Source: Wohlfahrtiimonas larvae_A
GTDB taxonomy: Bacteria > Pseudomonadota > Gammaproteobacteria > Cardiobacteriales > Wohlfahrtiimonadaceae
Reading direction: 5' to 3'
DNA: 64,000 bases
Assembly (NCBI GenBank): GCA_040394195.1
Contig: JBEBSR010000001.1
Span: forward strand, 62,001 to 126,000
Positions 26,411 through 36,049 of the stretch are shown here, in pieces (within the stretch, counting starts at the first letter, position 1; each line of letters opens with the position of its first letter). The notes under the pieces are model-generated. The model worked only from the letters and a program-made list of their open reading frames with translations, ran no database searches and was not told the DNA's origin. The position numbers and the translations under genes are program-made.

Positions 26411-27328
26411 TTAATCTTTAGTTCTCGGTCTAACATGTGGCTTAAATTTAAACTGTATCTTCTTATTCACGCGTTGAGCGATGATCACGCCTGTTAATGA
26501 AATAGCACCACCCACAATATGATACGTTTCTAATGATTCATTCAAGAATAAAATCGAAATGATCGCAGTGAACAATGGTGACAAGTTCATGAATAAAGAT
26601 GTTTTACTTGCACCTAAGCGCGCCACACCTTGTAGCCACAAGAAGGGTGCAATAATGGAGGCTGGTATCCCGGCAAAAAGAATCAGCCCCACATTATTGC
26701 TAGTAATCGTCGCATCTTTAGTGATCATAAATAATGGAATTAAAATAATCACACCAGAGATGACTTGCCAGTACAACGATTGCCAAATTGAAACTTGAAT
26801 TTTCCACTTCATCGTTAATACGCCATAAAGCGCATAAGCAGAAGCAGCCACAATCATCATCAATTCGCCTTTGCCAATACCACTTTCTAAAATCACAGCA
26901 GGATTGCCTGCGCTGATTAACCAAGTGATGCCAGAAAATGACAGAATACTACCCACAACCAAGCCAACAGTTAATGGCGAACGCAAAATGATGAAGCTTA
27001 ATAAAATTGTTAATAACGGCGTCAATGAGAGGAAAATGCCAATCATCGTCGCTGAAATTGTATAAGCAGCGTAATACGCTAAGCATTGATACAATGCCAT
27101 ACCAAGAAAACCTAAGAATGCAAACTTAGGCAACAATGGACGAATTTGCGCCCAATTTTTAATGGATTGACGCAAACAAAATGGCGTCAAAATAATAAAT
27201 GCTAGTAACCAACGATAAAATGAAATGGCTTCAGGCTCAATCACACCTGCTGACAGTTTATTCACAACTGCATTCATCGCCCAAATCAATACCGCCATTA
27301 ATGGATACAGCATTGCAACAAAGTTCAT
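26411..27328 (-). CDS. EamA/DMT-family transporter
   Basis: A drug/metabolite-type permease of 305 residues with ten hydrophobic helices in two EamA repeats. The first starts MLYPLMAVLIWAMNAVVNKL, the second near IGKGELMMIVAASAYALYGVLTMKW. The cytoplasmic tail is basic (KKIQFKFKPHVRPRTKD). AGGAG precedes the ATG. It is divergent from an AraC-type regulator (117-bp gap) that is the natural candidate to control it. Such proteins often export amino acids or metabolites. Confidence 0.87.
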   Translation of the reverse strand: MNFVAMLYPLMAVLIWAMNAVVNKLSAGVIEPEAISFYRWLLAFIILTPFCLRQSIKNWAQIRPLLPKFAFLGFLGMALYQCLAYYAAYTISATMIGIFLSLTPLLTILLSFIILRSPLTVGLVVGSILSFSGITWLISAGNPAVILESGIGKGELMMIVAASAYALYGVLTMKWKIQVSIWQSLYWQVISGVIILIPLFMITKDATITSNNVGLILFAGIPASIIAPFLWLQGVARLGASKTSLFMNLSPLFTAIISILFLNESLETYHIVGGAISLTGVIIAQRVNKKIQFKFKPHVRPRTKD

Positions 27329-27445
27329 GTGTACTCCTATCTTTTCTTCAGGGCGCTAGTATAATTTGTCTTATATTAAATATATAATGATAATCAGACA
27401 TTCGGACTCATTATTCTGACATTTTACGATAAAGGTTAATTACTT

Positions 27446-28240
27446 ATGTTGAAAAAGCGTTCTTTTCAAAATCTAACCTTCCAAAATGACCAACTCATTT
27501 TGCTTGCTAATGAAAATATTAATGAAGCTAGTGAATATCAGCCCCATCGACATACTTGGGGGCAAATTATTTTCGTCAAATATGGCGTTGTCACTTTAGA
27601 AATTGAAAAAGAACGTTTCCTTGCACCTTTAGGTTTTGCCATTTGGATTCCACCCAATTATGAGCATTCATGCTTCAATCACCAACCTGCTCGCTTCCGC
27701 TCCATTAACATCTGTGAACACGAAGCCGAAAAGCTCTCTCAAACACCTTCATTATTAAAACTCAGCAATATCGCGCTCGGCATCATAGATGCTTTTTTTG
27801 AAAAAGAAACCCTAACGCTCTCAACTGAACAAGATTTTAGAAAAGCTTTAGTATTGATTGATGAATTACACGACGCAATGATCGGCCATACTTACTTGCC
27901 TAACTCTCAGCACCGTTTGCTTCAACCCATCATTAAAGCGCTCGAACAAGATCCTTCCAATCGTTTAACGTTAAAAGAATGGGCTGAAAAAGTATTCACG
28001 ACAGAGCGAACATTAGCACGCTATTTTAGAAAAGAGCTTGGTATGAGCTTCAATGAATGGTGCCAGCGCTTGCGTTTTATCCATGGCATTGCATTATTGG
28101 AGCAAGGCGAAACCATTGAGGAGATTGCTTTTAAAGTAGGTTATCGCTCTGCCTCCAGCTTCATTGCGATGTTTCAGGCTTTATCAGGCACAACACCAGA
28201 TCGTTATCGCCAGCTTCATAATATTGATCGCATTGTGTAG
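27446..28240 (+). CDS. AraC-family regulator with N-terminal cupin domain
   Basis: The product has 264 residues. The N-terminal half is a cupin-like sensor (QPHRHTWGQIIFVKYG and PNYEHSCFN carry typical histidines). The C-terminal 100 residues hold two helix-turn-helices: LTLKEWAEKVFTTERTLARYFRKE, and IEEIAFKVGYRSASSFIAMFQALSGTTPDRYR as the classical AraC signature. It is transcribed away from the EamA transporter gene. Regulators of this layout usually control the adjacent exporter; the inducer is unknown. Confidence 0.9.
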   Translation: MLKKRSFQNLTFQNDQLILLANENINEASEYQPHRHTWGQIIFVKYGVVTLEIEKERFLAPLGFAIWIPPNYEHSCFNHQPARFRSINICEHEAEKLSQTPSLLKLSNIALGIIDAFFEKETLTLSTEQDFRKALVLIDELHDAMIGHTYLPNSQHRLLQPIIKALEQDPSNRLTLKEWAEKVFTTERTLARYFRKELGMSFNEWCQRLRFIHGIALLEQGETIEEIAFKVGYRSASSFIAMFQALSGTTPDRYRQLHNIDRIV

Positions 28241-28515
28241 TCAACTACATATTTACTGATATAGAGCAAATTGCCATAAGAATCCATAATTAGAGGTAGC
28301 TTTTTAGTAAAATTTCACTTGTAAATTTTCACAATACCTTCTGTATTGAATAAAAATAATACATTTAATATCAATTAATTAAAAAGTTACTGAAGATAAC
28401 ATACTAAAATTTAAGCATATAAATTTGTTTTATCTCTAAAAATATGGTTTATATGTACTTACAAAAAGGCTACAAAAAACAATCAAAAGTGGGATAAATC
28501 ATCAAGGAGAGATTC

Positions 28516-29622
28516 ATGTATAAAGTTATACAAATGGCGTTTGCCTTTATTGGCGTAATTGTGGGTGCAGGTTTTGCATCTGGGAATGAAATACTACAGT
28601 ATTTCACAAGTTTTGGTACTTGGGGAACAGCTGGTGCAGTCCTTTCGACAGGACTTTTCGCATACTTAGGTATGATGCTCATGCAAATGGGTAGCCGCTT
28701 ACAAACTCAATCACATGACGAAGCAATCTATAAATTAAGCGGTAAATTCATGGGTGTTGCGGTTGACTACATCATCATCTTCACTTTATTCGGTGTTGGC
28801 GTTGTAATGGTTGCAGGTGCAGGCAGCATGTTAAATCAACAATATGGCGCACCAAATTGGGTTGGCAGCTTGATCATGACTGTATTGGTAGTTTCTACAG
28901 TATTGTTGCCAATTCAACGAGTGATTGCTTTGATTGCTGCAATCACACCATTCTTAATCATCGCGTTAACAATCATTTGTGCTTATACATTGTTCTCAAC
29001 ACATGCACCAATTGAAGAGTTAGAGCCTATTGCAACTTCAGTGAAAAGCTCATTACCAAACTGGTTCATTTCAGCAATTAACTATGTATCCTTCAACGTT
29101 GCAGTTGGTGCAGGTATGTCATTAGTTATGGGCGGCAGTGAGAAAAATGAAAACATCGCAAAATGGGGTGGTTTATTAGGTGGTTTAGGCGTTGGTGTAT
29201 TAATTTTAATTGCTCACTATGCGATCTTCTTAAACATCAAAGATGTTAAAGACATGAGCTTACCATTATTGAAAATCATCCAAGACATTTCACCAGTTTT
29301 AGGCATCATGATGACTGTTGTATTGTTCGGTATGATCTATAACACAGGCGTTGCAATGTACTATGCTTTCGTTGCTCGCTTCACTGTAATGCAAACTAAG
29401 CGTTCATACATGTTCGCAATCGGTACTGGCGCAGTTGGCTTTATTGCAAGCTTCGTAGGTTTCACAGGTTTAGTTGCTTACTTCTATCCATTAATCGGTT
29501 ACTTAGGTTTATTGTTAATCGCAATCTTAGTTGCTGCACCTTTCAGAATTAAGAAAGTTGCAAAAACAGCTGAAAGCAATACAAACGATGAAGCTGAAGC
29601 ATTAGGCGTACCAACAGTATAA
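28516..29622 (+). CDS. YkvI-family membrane transporter (second copy)
   Basis: A 368-residue protein with about ten helices, paralogous to the product at 14648-15766; the first helices align without gaps (VGAGFASGNEI against VGAGNASGMEP). It ends with an acidic tail (ESNTNDEAEALG). The ribosome site AAGGAGAG is strong. It is monocistronic, with its own terminator and a 275-bp AT-rich upstream gap in which nothing else was recognised. The substrate is unknown, probably an amino acid or similar compound by fold. Confidence 0.82.
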   Translation: MYKVIQMAFAFIGVIVGAGFASGNEILQYFTSFGTWGTAGAVLSTGLFAYLGMMLMQMGSRLQTQSHDEAIYKLSGKFMGVAVDYIIIFTLFGVGVVMVAGAGSMLNQQYGAPNWVGSLIMTVLVVSTVLLPIQRVIALIAAITPFLIIALTIICAYTLFSTHAPIEELEPIATSVKSSLPNWFISAINYVSFNVAVGAGMSLVMGGSEKNENIAKWGGLLGGLGVGVLILIAHYAIFLNIKDVKDMSLPLLKIIQDISPVLGIMMTVVLFGMIYNTGVAMYYAFVARFTVMQTKRSYMFAIGTGAVGFIASFVGFTGLVAYFYPLIGYLGLLLIAILVAAPFRIKKVAKTAESNTNDEAEALGVPTV

Positions 29623-29642
29623 AATTAATTGACCAATCACAC

Positions 29643-29676
29643 AAAAGCATTGATGTATTTTCATCAGTGCTTTTTT
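29643..29676 (+). terminator. Intrinsic terminator of the second YkvI-type gene
   Basis: AAAGCATTGATG and CATCAGTGCTTT pair (one G-U) around a short T-rich loop, followed by six T. Confidence 0.85.
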
Positions 29677-29693
29677 AATTTTGAAGCTCTACT

Positions 29694-30185
29694 TTAAAAA
29701 GTTAAAAGAATAATTCTATAACCAATATAAAAGATAATGGCATTCGCAATAATGATTAAAATAATCCACCAAAAAAGATACGACTTATCCATCTGATCAT
29801 TTGACCAAGTAATGATGTCAATCATTGTAAAAAACATCATAATACACATTAGTAGCCCTGCTGTACCACCTAAGCTTGTAGACTTATTGCTGAATAATAT
29901 TACTACACATGAGAAAAGCATAAAAAAGATTGCCATCACTAAGCTCGTTCTCATGTAAGAACAGATATCTTCTTTAGTTTCCCAATATTTTTGAATTTGT
30001 GATGCTACTAGTAAAGTCGCCACCAAGAAAGCAATAGGTTCTAACAATAAAACCAACAATTTCACATCATAAGTAATACTGATATAAGTAGCTAAAAAGG
30101 TAATGGCTGAATAAGCTACGATCGTGATTGGATCATAGCCAAACCAGTATTCTAATTTATTTTTAAATTTTGAAAAAAAATTCAT
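29694..30185 (-). CDS. Hypothetical membrane protein
   Basis: This 163-residue protein has four or five hydrophobic segments (around residues 20-36, 43-62, 80-100, 107-125 and 135-160) and a basic N-terminus (MNFFSKFKNKLEYWF). No family is recognised. It lies 46 bp downstream of ugpQ in the same direction with a weak ribosome site, and its base composition is more AT-rich than ugpQ. It could be the last gene of that unit. Confidence 0.6.
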   Translation of the reverse strand: MNFFSKFKNKLEYWFGYDPITIVAYSAITFLATYISITYDVKLLVLLLEPIAFLVATLLVASQIQKYWETKEDICSYMRTSLVMAIFFMLFSCVVILFSNKSTSLGGTAGLLMCIMMFFTMIDIITWSNDQMDKSYLFWWIILIIIANAIIFYIGYRIILLTF

Positions 30186-30231
30186 TATATTTATAAATAT
30201 AGATTTTAATTATCAGAATGATTGCAAAAAC

Positions 30232-30987
30232 TTAACGGGTATAATCCTTCAAAACCTTCATATTATCTGTGATCACAGAATCTACACCGATTTCAAAGAG
30301 ATGTTGAATATCGTGAGGTTCATTAGCTGTATAGATCATCACAAAGCGCCCTGATTGATGGCAACGCTCTACAATCTCTTCCGTTAAAATTTTGTAATTT
30401 GTGATGATGCCAATACATGCTGTATCATCCAAAACCTTAAAGAATTTATCCACATCACCTTCCCAATCATCCACCAATAAAGCGCGCGGAATTGCAGGCA
30501 CTGCATCCATTGCACCTTTTAAAGATTCAGGCTGGAATGATGACAATAAAAATGGATAAGCTGCCGTGCCAAAATGCAGCTTACTTTCTAAAAACTTAGC
30601 TGTCGCAACGCCTGTTTCATAGTCTTCATTAGGATTCGGCTTAATTTCCACATCCAACTGAAACTTATTGGCAATCACAAAATCCACCAATTGCTCAAAA
30701 CGCGATAATGATTCACCTGCATAATGAGCTGAATGCCAACTACCTGCATCTAACTTCGATAATTCATTCCAAGTATAATGCTTCGCTAATCCTTCACCAT
30801 TTGTCGTGCGATCCAATACATCATCATGATGCAAGAACAGCTCTTTATCTTTCGATAATTTCACATCACACTCAAACATCTTGTAACCATTCTCTGCACC
30901 TAATCTAAATGCCGCCAATGTATTCTCTGGCGCATCTTTACCTGCGCCACGGTGTGCGATCAAGTTGGGATAAGGATAAGTTGACAT
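30232..30987 (-). CDS. ugpQ: Glycerophosphodiester phosphodiesterase
   Basis: A 251-residue cytoplasmic enzyme that cleaves glycerophosphodiesters imported by the Ugp system into glycerol-3-phosphate and an alcohol. The GDPD signature is clear: IAHRGAGKDAPENTLAAF with catalytic His and Arg, FECDVKLSKDKELFLHHDDVLDRTTNGEG with metal-binding Glu/Asp and the second His, and the VEIKPN strand. There is no signal peptide, as for E. coli UgpQ. AAAGGAGC is a strong ribosome site. It lies downstream of ugpBAEC and a small hypothetical gene. Confidence 0.95.
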   Translation of the reverse strand: MSTYPYPNLIAHRGAGKDAPENTLAAFRLGAENGYKMFECDVKLSKDKELFLHHDDVLDRTTNGEGLAKHYTWNELSKLDAGSWHSAHYAGESLSRFEQLVDFVIANKFQLDVEIKPNPNEDYETGVATAKFLESKLHFGTAAYPFLLSSFQPESLKGAMDAVPAIPRALLVDDWEGDVDKFFKVLDDTACIGIITNYKILTEEIVERCHQSGRFVMIYTANEPHDIQHLFEIGVDSVITDNMKVLKDYTR

Positions 30988-31065
30988 GCTAGCTCCTTTC
31001 GCTGAACGATTGTCTAAATACGTTTTTGTGTTGTAGCATCAAACCGTGTATACAGTTGTATTAAA

Positions 31066-31413
31066 CTATGAATTCTCAGCAGCAATAGCTGATTTCATCC
31101 ACTCTAGTAATTGCTCAGTTGCTTGCTTTTGTTGAGTACACATCATTTTAAGCCCCTCTGCTTTACTTTTGTCAAAGCGTTGATCACCCTTAAATACCTC
31201 ATCCAACTGTTTACCTGCACTAATAAGCGATTGATATACCTGCCCAACTTGCGGATCATTTTTAAATGGTTCTATAAGTTGTACAACTTCATCATAACCA
31301 CGTTTATATTCCAAACATTCTTGAGGTAGTTTTACAGTAAAAAAATATGTATATGCAAAAGAAAGCAAAATAATACCTGCAATTACACCCACAATATATT
31401 TTATAATTTTCAT
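31066..31413 (-). CDS. Hypothetical protein with N-terminal membrane anchor
   Basis: 115 residues: a hydrophobic N-terminal helix (residues 4-27, IIKYIVGVIAGIILLSFAYTYFF) and a helical, charged periplasmic part containing two cysteines (Cys33 and Cys91). Family not recognised. It sits between ugpC and ugpQ, in the same direction with gaps of 48 and 78 bp, so it may belong to the ugp transcript. No function can be given. Confidence 0.6.
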   Translation of the reverse strand: MKIIKYIVGVIAGIILLSFAYTYFFTVKLPQECLEYKRGYDEVVQLIEPFKNDPQVGQVYQSLISAGKQLDEVFKGDQRFDKSKAEGLKMMCTQQKQATEQLLEWMKSAIAAENS

Positions 31414-31461
31414 GTTTTTATTCCATTATTAATATAATAAAGTAATATTATCTCATAATTA

Positions 31462-32568
31462 TTAATCATTAACTAAACGCTTTTGTGTTGTTGGATCAAA
31501 CCATAATACTTCTTCCAATTTAGGCTCAATATGGAAAGTTTGGTTTCTTTGATATTTGTTCTCAGAATAACGTGAATCTTCTGCACGAATCGTCAAAGAT
31601 ACATTGCCTAAATTTGTATAGAGCAACTGCTCTGAGCCCAAAGTTTCTGCCAATGATAAAGTCACATCCCAACTGTTATCTGTGCTTTCAGGTACGATCA
31701 CAATATGCTCAGGGCGAATCCCTAGAACCCACTCTTTTTGTGCACTATTACGAATTGCTTCTGGCAATGCAATGCCCTTTAATTCTGTTTCACCCAACCA
31801 AGCTTTGCCATCACGAACCACAACATTCAATAAGTTCATTGCAGGCGAACCCATAAAGTTTGCAACAAATGTCGATGCTGGCGAATGGAAGATTTCACTT
31901 GGCGTACCAAATTGCTCAACCACACCGCCATTCATAATAATAATGCGATCTGCTAATGTCATTGCTTCTGTTTGATCATGCGTTACATATAAAGATGTAA
32001 TGCCGATTTCATTATGACGACGGCGAATTTCTAAACGCGTAGATGTTCTTAATTTCGCATCCAAGTTAGACAAAGGCTCATCGAATAAGAAAAGTTTTGG
32101 CTTACGCACAATTGCGCGCCCCATTGCTACACGCTGTCTTTGTCCGCCTGATAATTGGTTTGGCTTTTTATCTAAATGCTGTGCGATATCCAACATTTTT
32201 GCTGTATCTTGAATACGGCGCTCAATTTCATCTTTAGGCATTTTCGCTAATTTAACGCCATAAGCCATATTTTCACGGACAGACATATGCGGATACAAAG
32301 CATAGTTTTGGAAAACCATCGCAATATCACGTTGTGCTGGTTCTAGCTTGGTCACATCTTTATCACCAATGTGAATTTCACCGCCAGAACTAGTTTCTAA
32401 GCCCGCAATTACACGCAATAATGTTGATTTACCGCAACCTGATGGCCCAACCACAACGATGAACTCACCATCTTTAATATCAATATCGATCCCTTTGAGG
32501 ATCAATGGCCCAGGCTTTCTTGCTGAACCATAATGTTTTGTAATGTTTTTTAACTGAACTGTTGCCAT
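31462..32568 (-). CDS. ugpC: Glycerol-3-phosphate ABC transporter ATP-binding protein
   Basis: ATPase subunit energising uptake of glycerol-3-phosphate and glycerophosphodiesters. It has Walker A GPSGCGKST, signature LSGGQRQRVAMGRA, Walker B LFLFDEPLSNLDAKLR, the H-loop YVTHDQTEAMTLADR and a C-terminal regulatory domain of the MalK type. The ATG at 32568 is supported by AAAGGAAA; the frame stays open to a TTG at 32604, inside ugpE, which was rejected. The 368-residue length is close to E. coli UgpC (356). Confidence 0.93.
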   Translation of the reverse strand: MATVQLKNITKHYGSARKPGPLILKGIDIDIKDGEFIVVVGPSGCGKSTLLRVIAGLETSSGGEIHIGDKDVTKLEPAQRDIAMVFQNYALYPHMSVRENMAYGVKLAKMPKDEIERRIQDTAKMLDIAQHLDKKPNQLSGGQRQRVAMGRAIVRKPKLFLFDEPLSNLDAKLRTSTRLEIRRRHNEIGITSLYVTHDQTEAMTLADRIIIMNGGVVEQFGTPSEIFHSPASTFVANFMGSPAMNLLNVVVRDGKAWLGETELKGIALPEAIRNSAQKEWVLGIRPEHIVIVPESTDNSWDVTLSLAETLGSEQLLYTNLGNVSLTIRAEDSRYSENKYQRNQTFHIEPKLEEVLWFDPTTQKRLVND

Positions 32569-32587
32569 AATTTTGTGTTTCCTTTGT

Positions 32588-33430
32588 CTATTTCTCGCTG
32601 TCAATCAAGCCTTTCACCAACCATTTTTGCATCAATAAGATGACTAACATTGGTGGGATCAACATCAATACAACTGTTGCCATGACGATATTCCAGTCAA
32701 CTGCAACATCACCATTACCCATCATTTGACGCAAACCAACTGCGAGCGGGAACATATTTTCTTTCGTTGCCATCAATAATGGCCATAAATATTGGTTCCA
32801 GCCATAGATGAACTGAATCACGAACAATGATGCAACTGTCGGGATCGACAATGGTAATAAAATGTCTTTGAAGAATCGCATTGCGCCAGCGCCATCAATA
32901 CGCGCAGCTTCCAATAACTCATCTGGTACTGTAATAAAAAATTGCCTAAACAAGAAGGTCGCCGTTGCCGATGCAATCAACGGGATCGTTAAACCAGCAT
33001 AGCTATTGAGCATTTTTAAGTTCGCCACAACATCAAACGTTGGGATGATACGAACTTCCACAGGCAACATTAACGTAATGAAGATAATCCAAAATAACAG
33101 CATGCGAAATGGGAATCTAAAGTATACAATTGCAAATGCTGAGATCAAAGAGATCGCAATTTTGCCAATCGCGATGATCAACGTCATCATAATTGTGACC
33201 CACAACATACGAGAAGCTGAAATGGATGTACCTTCACCGCCTGATAATGCTTTGGAATAGTTTGCCCAGAATTGATCACCTGGCACCAATGACAATGGCA
33301 CATTCACAACATCTTGCGCTGTTTGTGTCGATGCCACAAATGCCAAATAGATTGGAAAACATACGAGCAATACAGCCACAATTAAAAAGAAATGGGATAA
33401 GAATTTTAACCCAGGACGATTCTCTATCAT
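32588..33430 (-). CDS. ugpE: Glycerol-3-phosphate ABC transporter permease
   Basis: An inner-membrane subunit of 280 residues with six helices. The EAA loop that contacts the ATPase is EAARIDGAGAMRFFKDILLPLSIP. The ATG overlaps the ugpA stop by one base (TAATG). Length and motif match E. coli UgpE (281 residues). Confidence 0.94.
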   Translation of the reverse strand: MIENRPGLKFLSHFFLIVAVLLVCFPIYLAFVASTQTAQDVVNVPLSLVPGDQFWANYSKALSGGEGTSISASRMLWVTIMMTLIIAIGKIAISLISAFAIVYFRFPFRMLLFWIIFITLMLPVEVRIIPTFDVVANLKMLNSYAGLTIPLIASATATFLFRQFFITVPDELLEAARIDGAGAMRFFKDILLPLSIPTVASLFVIQFIYGWNQYLWPLLMATKENMFPLAVGLRQMMGNGDVAVDWNIVMATVVLMLIPPMLVILLMQKWLVKGLIDSEK

Positions 33431-34308
33431 TATTGATTCCCCTTACGATCAATGAAACGGAACTGAACGATCGTCAGCAATAATACAAAGCCCATCAATA
33501 CAACTGATTGTGCAGCAGAACCACCGTAATCCATCGCTTTAAAGCCATCAAAGTAAATGCGATAAACCAATGTCGAAGTTGCTTTACCTGGCCCGCCTTG
33601 CGTTAAGGCATCAATGATCGCAAATGTATCGAAGAATACATACACAACGTTGATCACACATAAGAAGAAAGTCGTTGGCCACAATAATGGAAATTGAATG
33701 GAGAAAAATCTACGCCAAGGGCCTGCACCATCAATCGCCGCAGCTTCCATTAATGATTTTGGAATCGCTTGCAAGCCTGCAAAGAAGAATAAGAAGTTAT
33801 AAGAAATTTGCTTCCAAATGGAGGCAATAATCACAAGCCACATCGCTTGATCCGCATTCAATTGGTGATTCCAATTAATACCCATCTTGCCAAGCCAATA
33901 TGACACAATCCCGAATGATGGCGCGAACATGAATGTCCACAATACGCCCACGATAATTGGTGAAACTGCATAAGGTAAGATTAACGCCGTACGATAGAAA
34001 AGTGATGCTCTCACAACTTTTTGCATAAAAAAGGCTAAAAACAGTGATAAACCTAAGCCCAACAATGTTACCCAAAATGAGAAATATAACGTTGTATAGA
34101 TGGATTCTTTATACGTTTTGTCGGCAAATAATACTTGGAAATTTTCCAAACCAACCCATTCACGAGCTGTGCCGAAGATATCTTCCATCTGGAAGCTTTG
34201 CACCAGCGCTTGTCCTGCTGGCCAATAGAAAAATATTGCGATGATTGCTAACTGTGGCAGGATTAATAGCCACGGCAATACACGATAATGTTTAAAATAT
34301 AATTTCAT
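33430..34308 (-). CDS. ugpA: Glycerol-3-phosphate ABC transporter permease
   Basis: A permease of 292 residues with six helices and the EAA loop EAAAIDGAGPWRRFFSIQFPLLWP. The start at ATG 34308 (MKLYFKHYRVLPWLL) has an AAAGG ribosome site and gives the family length; the frame is open to a TTG at 34332 that lies in a terminator region and was rejected. It follows ugpB after a hairpin terminator and overlaps ugpE by one base. Confidence 0.93.
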   Translation of the reverse strand: MKLYFKHYRVLPWLLILPQLAIIAIFFYWPAGQALVQSFQMEDIFGTAREWVGLENFQVLFADKTYKESIYTTLYFSFWVTLLGLGLSLFLAFFMQKVVRASLFYRTALILPYAVSPIIVGVLWTFMFAPSFGIVSYWLGKMGINWNHQLNADQAMWLVIIASIWKQISYNFLFFFAGLQAIPKSLMEAAAIDGAGPWRRFFSIQFPLLWPTTFFLCVINVVYVFFDTFAIIDALTQGGPGKATSTLVYRIYFDGFKAMDYGGSAAQSVVLMGFVLLLTIVQFRFIDRKGNQ

Positions 34309-34333
34309 AAAACAGCCTTTGATTAGAAACAAA

Positions 34334-34366
34334 TAAAAAAGAAGTGAAGAGCTTGCCCTTCACTTC
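34334..34366 (-). terminator. Intrinsic terminator/attenuator between ugpB and ugpA
   Basis: GAAGTGAAG (34341-34349), an 8-nt loop and CTTCACTTC (34358-34366), running on the minus strand into TTTTTT. It lies between the binding-protein gene and the permease genes of one apparent operon, so partial read-through would give much more UgpB than membrane subunits. Confidence 0.85.
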
Positions 34367-34376
34367 TCAATCAATG

Positions 34377-35693
34377 CTATTTATTTACTCGTTCAAAACG
34401 TTTTAGCAATGCATTACCACGCTCAACTGCGCTATCCAATGCATCTTTTGGAGATTTTTTACCAGTCCAAACTTGCTCTGTTTCTTCATCCACAATTGTA
34501 CGGATTTGTAACATGTTACCTAAACGTAAACCGCGAGTATTATCGTTTGTATCACGAATCATCTGTTGTACTGGCACATCTGCACCTGGATTTTCGTTGT
34601 AGAAACCAGCTTTTTCAGTGATTTCAAATGCTGCTTTAGAGATTGGTAGATAGCCTGTTCTCATGTGGCTTTGCGCTGCTCTTTCTGGCTCTGAAATAAA
34701 TTCAAAGAATTTAGCCACACCTTTATAGTTTTCAGCAGGTTTACCATTCAATACCCACAAGCTTGCACCGCCAATCACTGTGTTTTGTGGTGCGCCTTCT
34801 ACATCATCATAGTAAGGCAATGTTGTTTCAGCAAAATCGAATTTTGCATCACGTTTCAGGCCTGAATAGAAGCCTGAAGAACCCATGAAGATCGCACATT
34901 CGCCTGATAAGAATGCTGGCTGAGATGCAACTGAGCGGCCTTTATAAACAAACAAGCCATTTTTTGCCATGTCACTCAAGTTTTCAAAGTGCTTAACATG
35001 TAAAGGTGAGTTGAATTGCAATTCAGCACCCATTCCACCAAAACCATTGTTCTTCGTTGAATAAGGTACGTTGTGCCATGCTGAGAAACTTTCTAATTGT
35101 GTCCAACCCATCCAAGAGATTGTCATTGGGCATTTACTGCCTGATGCTTTCAATGCTTCTGTTGCTTCACGAACTTCTTTCCAAGTTTTCGGTGCTTTGT
35201 TAGGATCTAACCCCGCTTTTTTGAATTCATCTTTGTTGTAATACATTACGGTTGTTGAGCTGTTAAACGGTAATGACAATAAATCACCTTCAGGTGATGC
35301 ATAGTAACCTGCCACTGCTGGAATATAAGCATTGATATCAAAAGGAATATCATTCTCTTTCATGATTTCAGATACTGATTTAGTCACACCTTTTGAGTAA
35401 ATCATAGAAGCTGTGCCCACTTCAAAAACTTGAAGAATATCTGGTGCATTGCCTGAACGAATCGCAGCGATACCTGCTGTCATTGATTGCTCATAGTCAC
35501 CTTTAAATACTGGCACAACCTTGTAATCTGTTTGGCTTTCGTTGAACTCTTTTGCTAAATCATTCACCCAATCATTCAAAGCACCATTCATTGAATGCCA
35601 CCACTGAATTTCTGTTTGTGCATATGATGCAGACATTAAAGTACCCGCACCCAAAATCGTTGCCAATGCAATTTTCTTCAGTTTCATAGTCAT
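34377..35693 (-). CDS. ugpB: Glycerol-3-phosphate-binding periplasmic protein (copy 1)
   Basis: Binding protein for glycerol-3-phosphate or glycerophosphodiesters. From ATG 35693 (AAAGGGAG at 5 nt) it is 438 residues, the same length as E. coli UgpB. It has a signal peptide ending ASYA, then TEIQWWHSMNGALNDWV, RSGNAPDILQVFEVGTASM and SLPFNSSTTVMYYNK. A TTG one codon upstream and an ATG two codons downstream are also in frame. It starts the ugpB-A-E-C unit. No Pho-box-like site was found in its upstream gap; an AT-rich stretch with TATATTATA at about 35730 may be its promoter. Confidence 0.93.
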   Translation of the reverse strand: MTMKLKKIALATILGAGTLMSASYAQTEIQWWHSMNGALNDWVNDLAKEFNESQTDYKVVPVFKGDYEQSMTAGIAAIRSGNAPDILQVFEVGTASMIYSKGVTKSVSEIMKENDIPFDINAYIPAVAGYYASPEGDLLSLPFNSSTTVMYYNKDEFKKAGLDPNKAPKTWKEVREATEALKASGSKCPMTISWMGWTQLESFSAWHNVPYSTKNNGFGGMGAELQFNSPLHVKHFENLSDMAKNGLFVYKGRSVASQPAFLSGECAIFMGSSGFYSGLKRDAKFDFAETTLPYYDDVEGAPQNTVIGGASLWVLNGKPAENYKGVAKFFEFISEPERAAQSHMRTGYLPISKAAFEITEKAGFYNENPGADVPVQQMIRDTNDNTRGLRLGNMLQIRTIVDEETEQVWTGKKSPKDALDSAVERGNALLKRFERVNK

Positions 35694-36002
35694 CAAACTC
35701 CCTTTATTTTTACTTTAATTAACGAGCATATAATATAACTTTCTAACACTACTTTCCTGACTATAAATAGCCCAAACAACAAAAGCATACCACTTGCTCA
35801 ACATATCGCCATTTAAATTAAATAACACTCGCACAATCTATTGTTATTCATAAATTATTTTGAACAACTTAATTTAAATCACCATACCAAAATCACTACA
35901 TATCATTCATAAACTTCAATCTCTATAAGAGATCATCCAAACTAATTTCACATGTTTCAATCAACCTAGGCTTTTTATTGTAGCCATAAAGTAAGAGAAA
36001 AC
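35694..36002. other. AT-rich gap between the two ugpB copies
   Basis: About 300 bp without a coding frame. It should carry the promoter of ugpB copy 1; only AT-rich -10-like sequences are visible. No CTGTCAT-type repeats were found here, unlike in the promoter of copy 2. Confidence 0.4.
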
Positions 36003-36030
36003 AAAAATGCTCAATGAAATCATTGAGCAT
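36003..36030 (-). terminator. Intrinsic terminator of ugpB copy 2
   Basis: ATGCTCAATG (36007-36016) pairs with CATTGAGCAT (36021-36030); the minus strand continues into five T. It makes copy 2 a single-gene transcript. Confidence 0.85.
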
Positions 36031-36049
36031 TCACTTTTATGCATGCATT

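Noticed and set aside
35694..36002. Pho box upstream of ugpB copy 1
   Set aside because: No CTGTCAT-like tandem repeats with proper spacing to a -10 were found on the minus strand.
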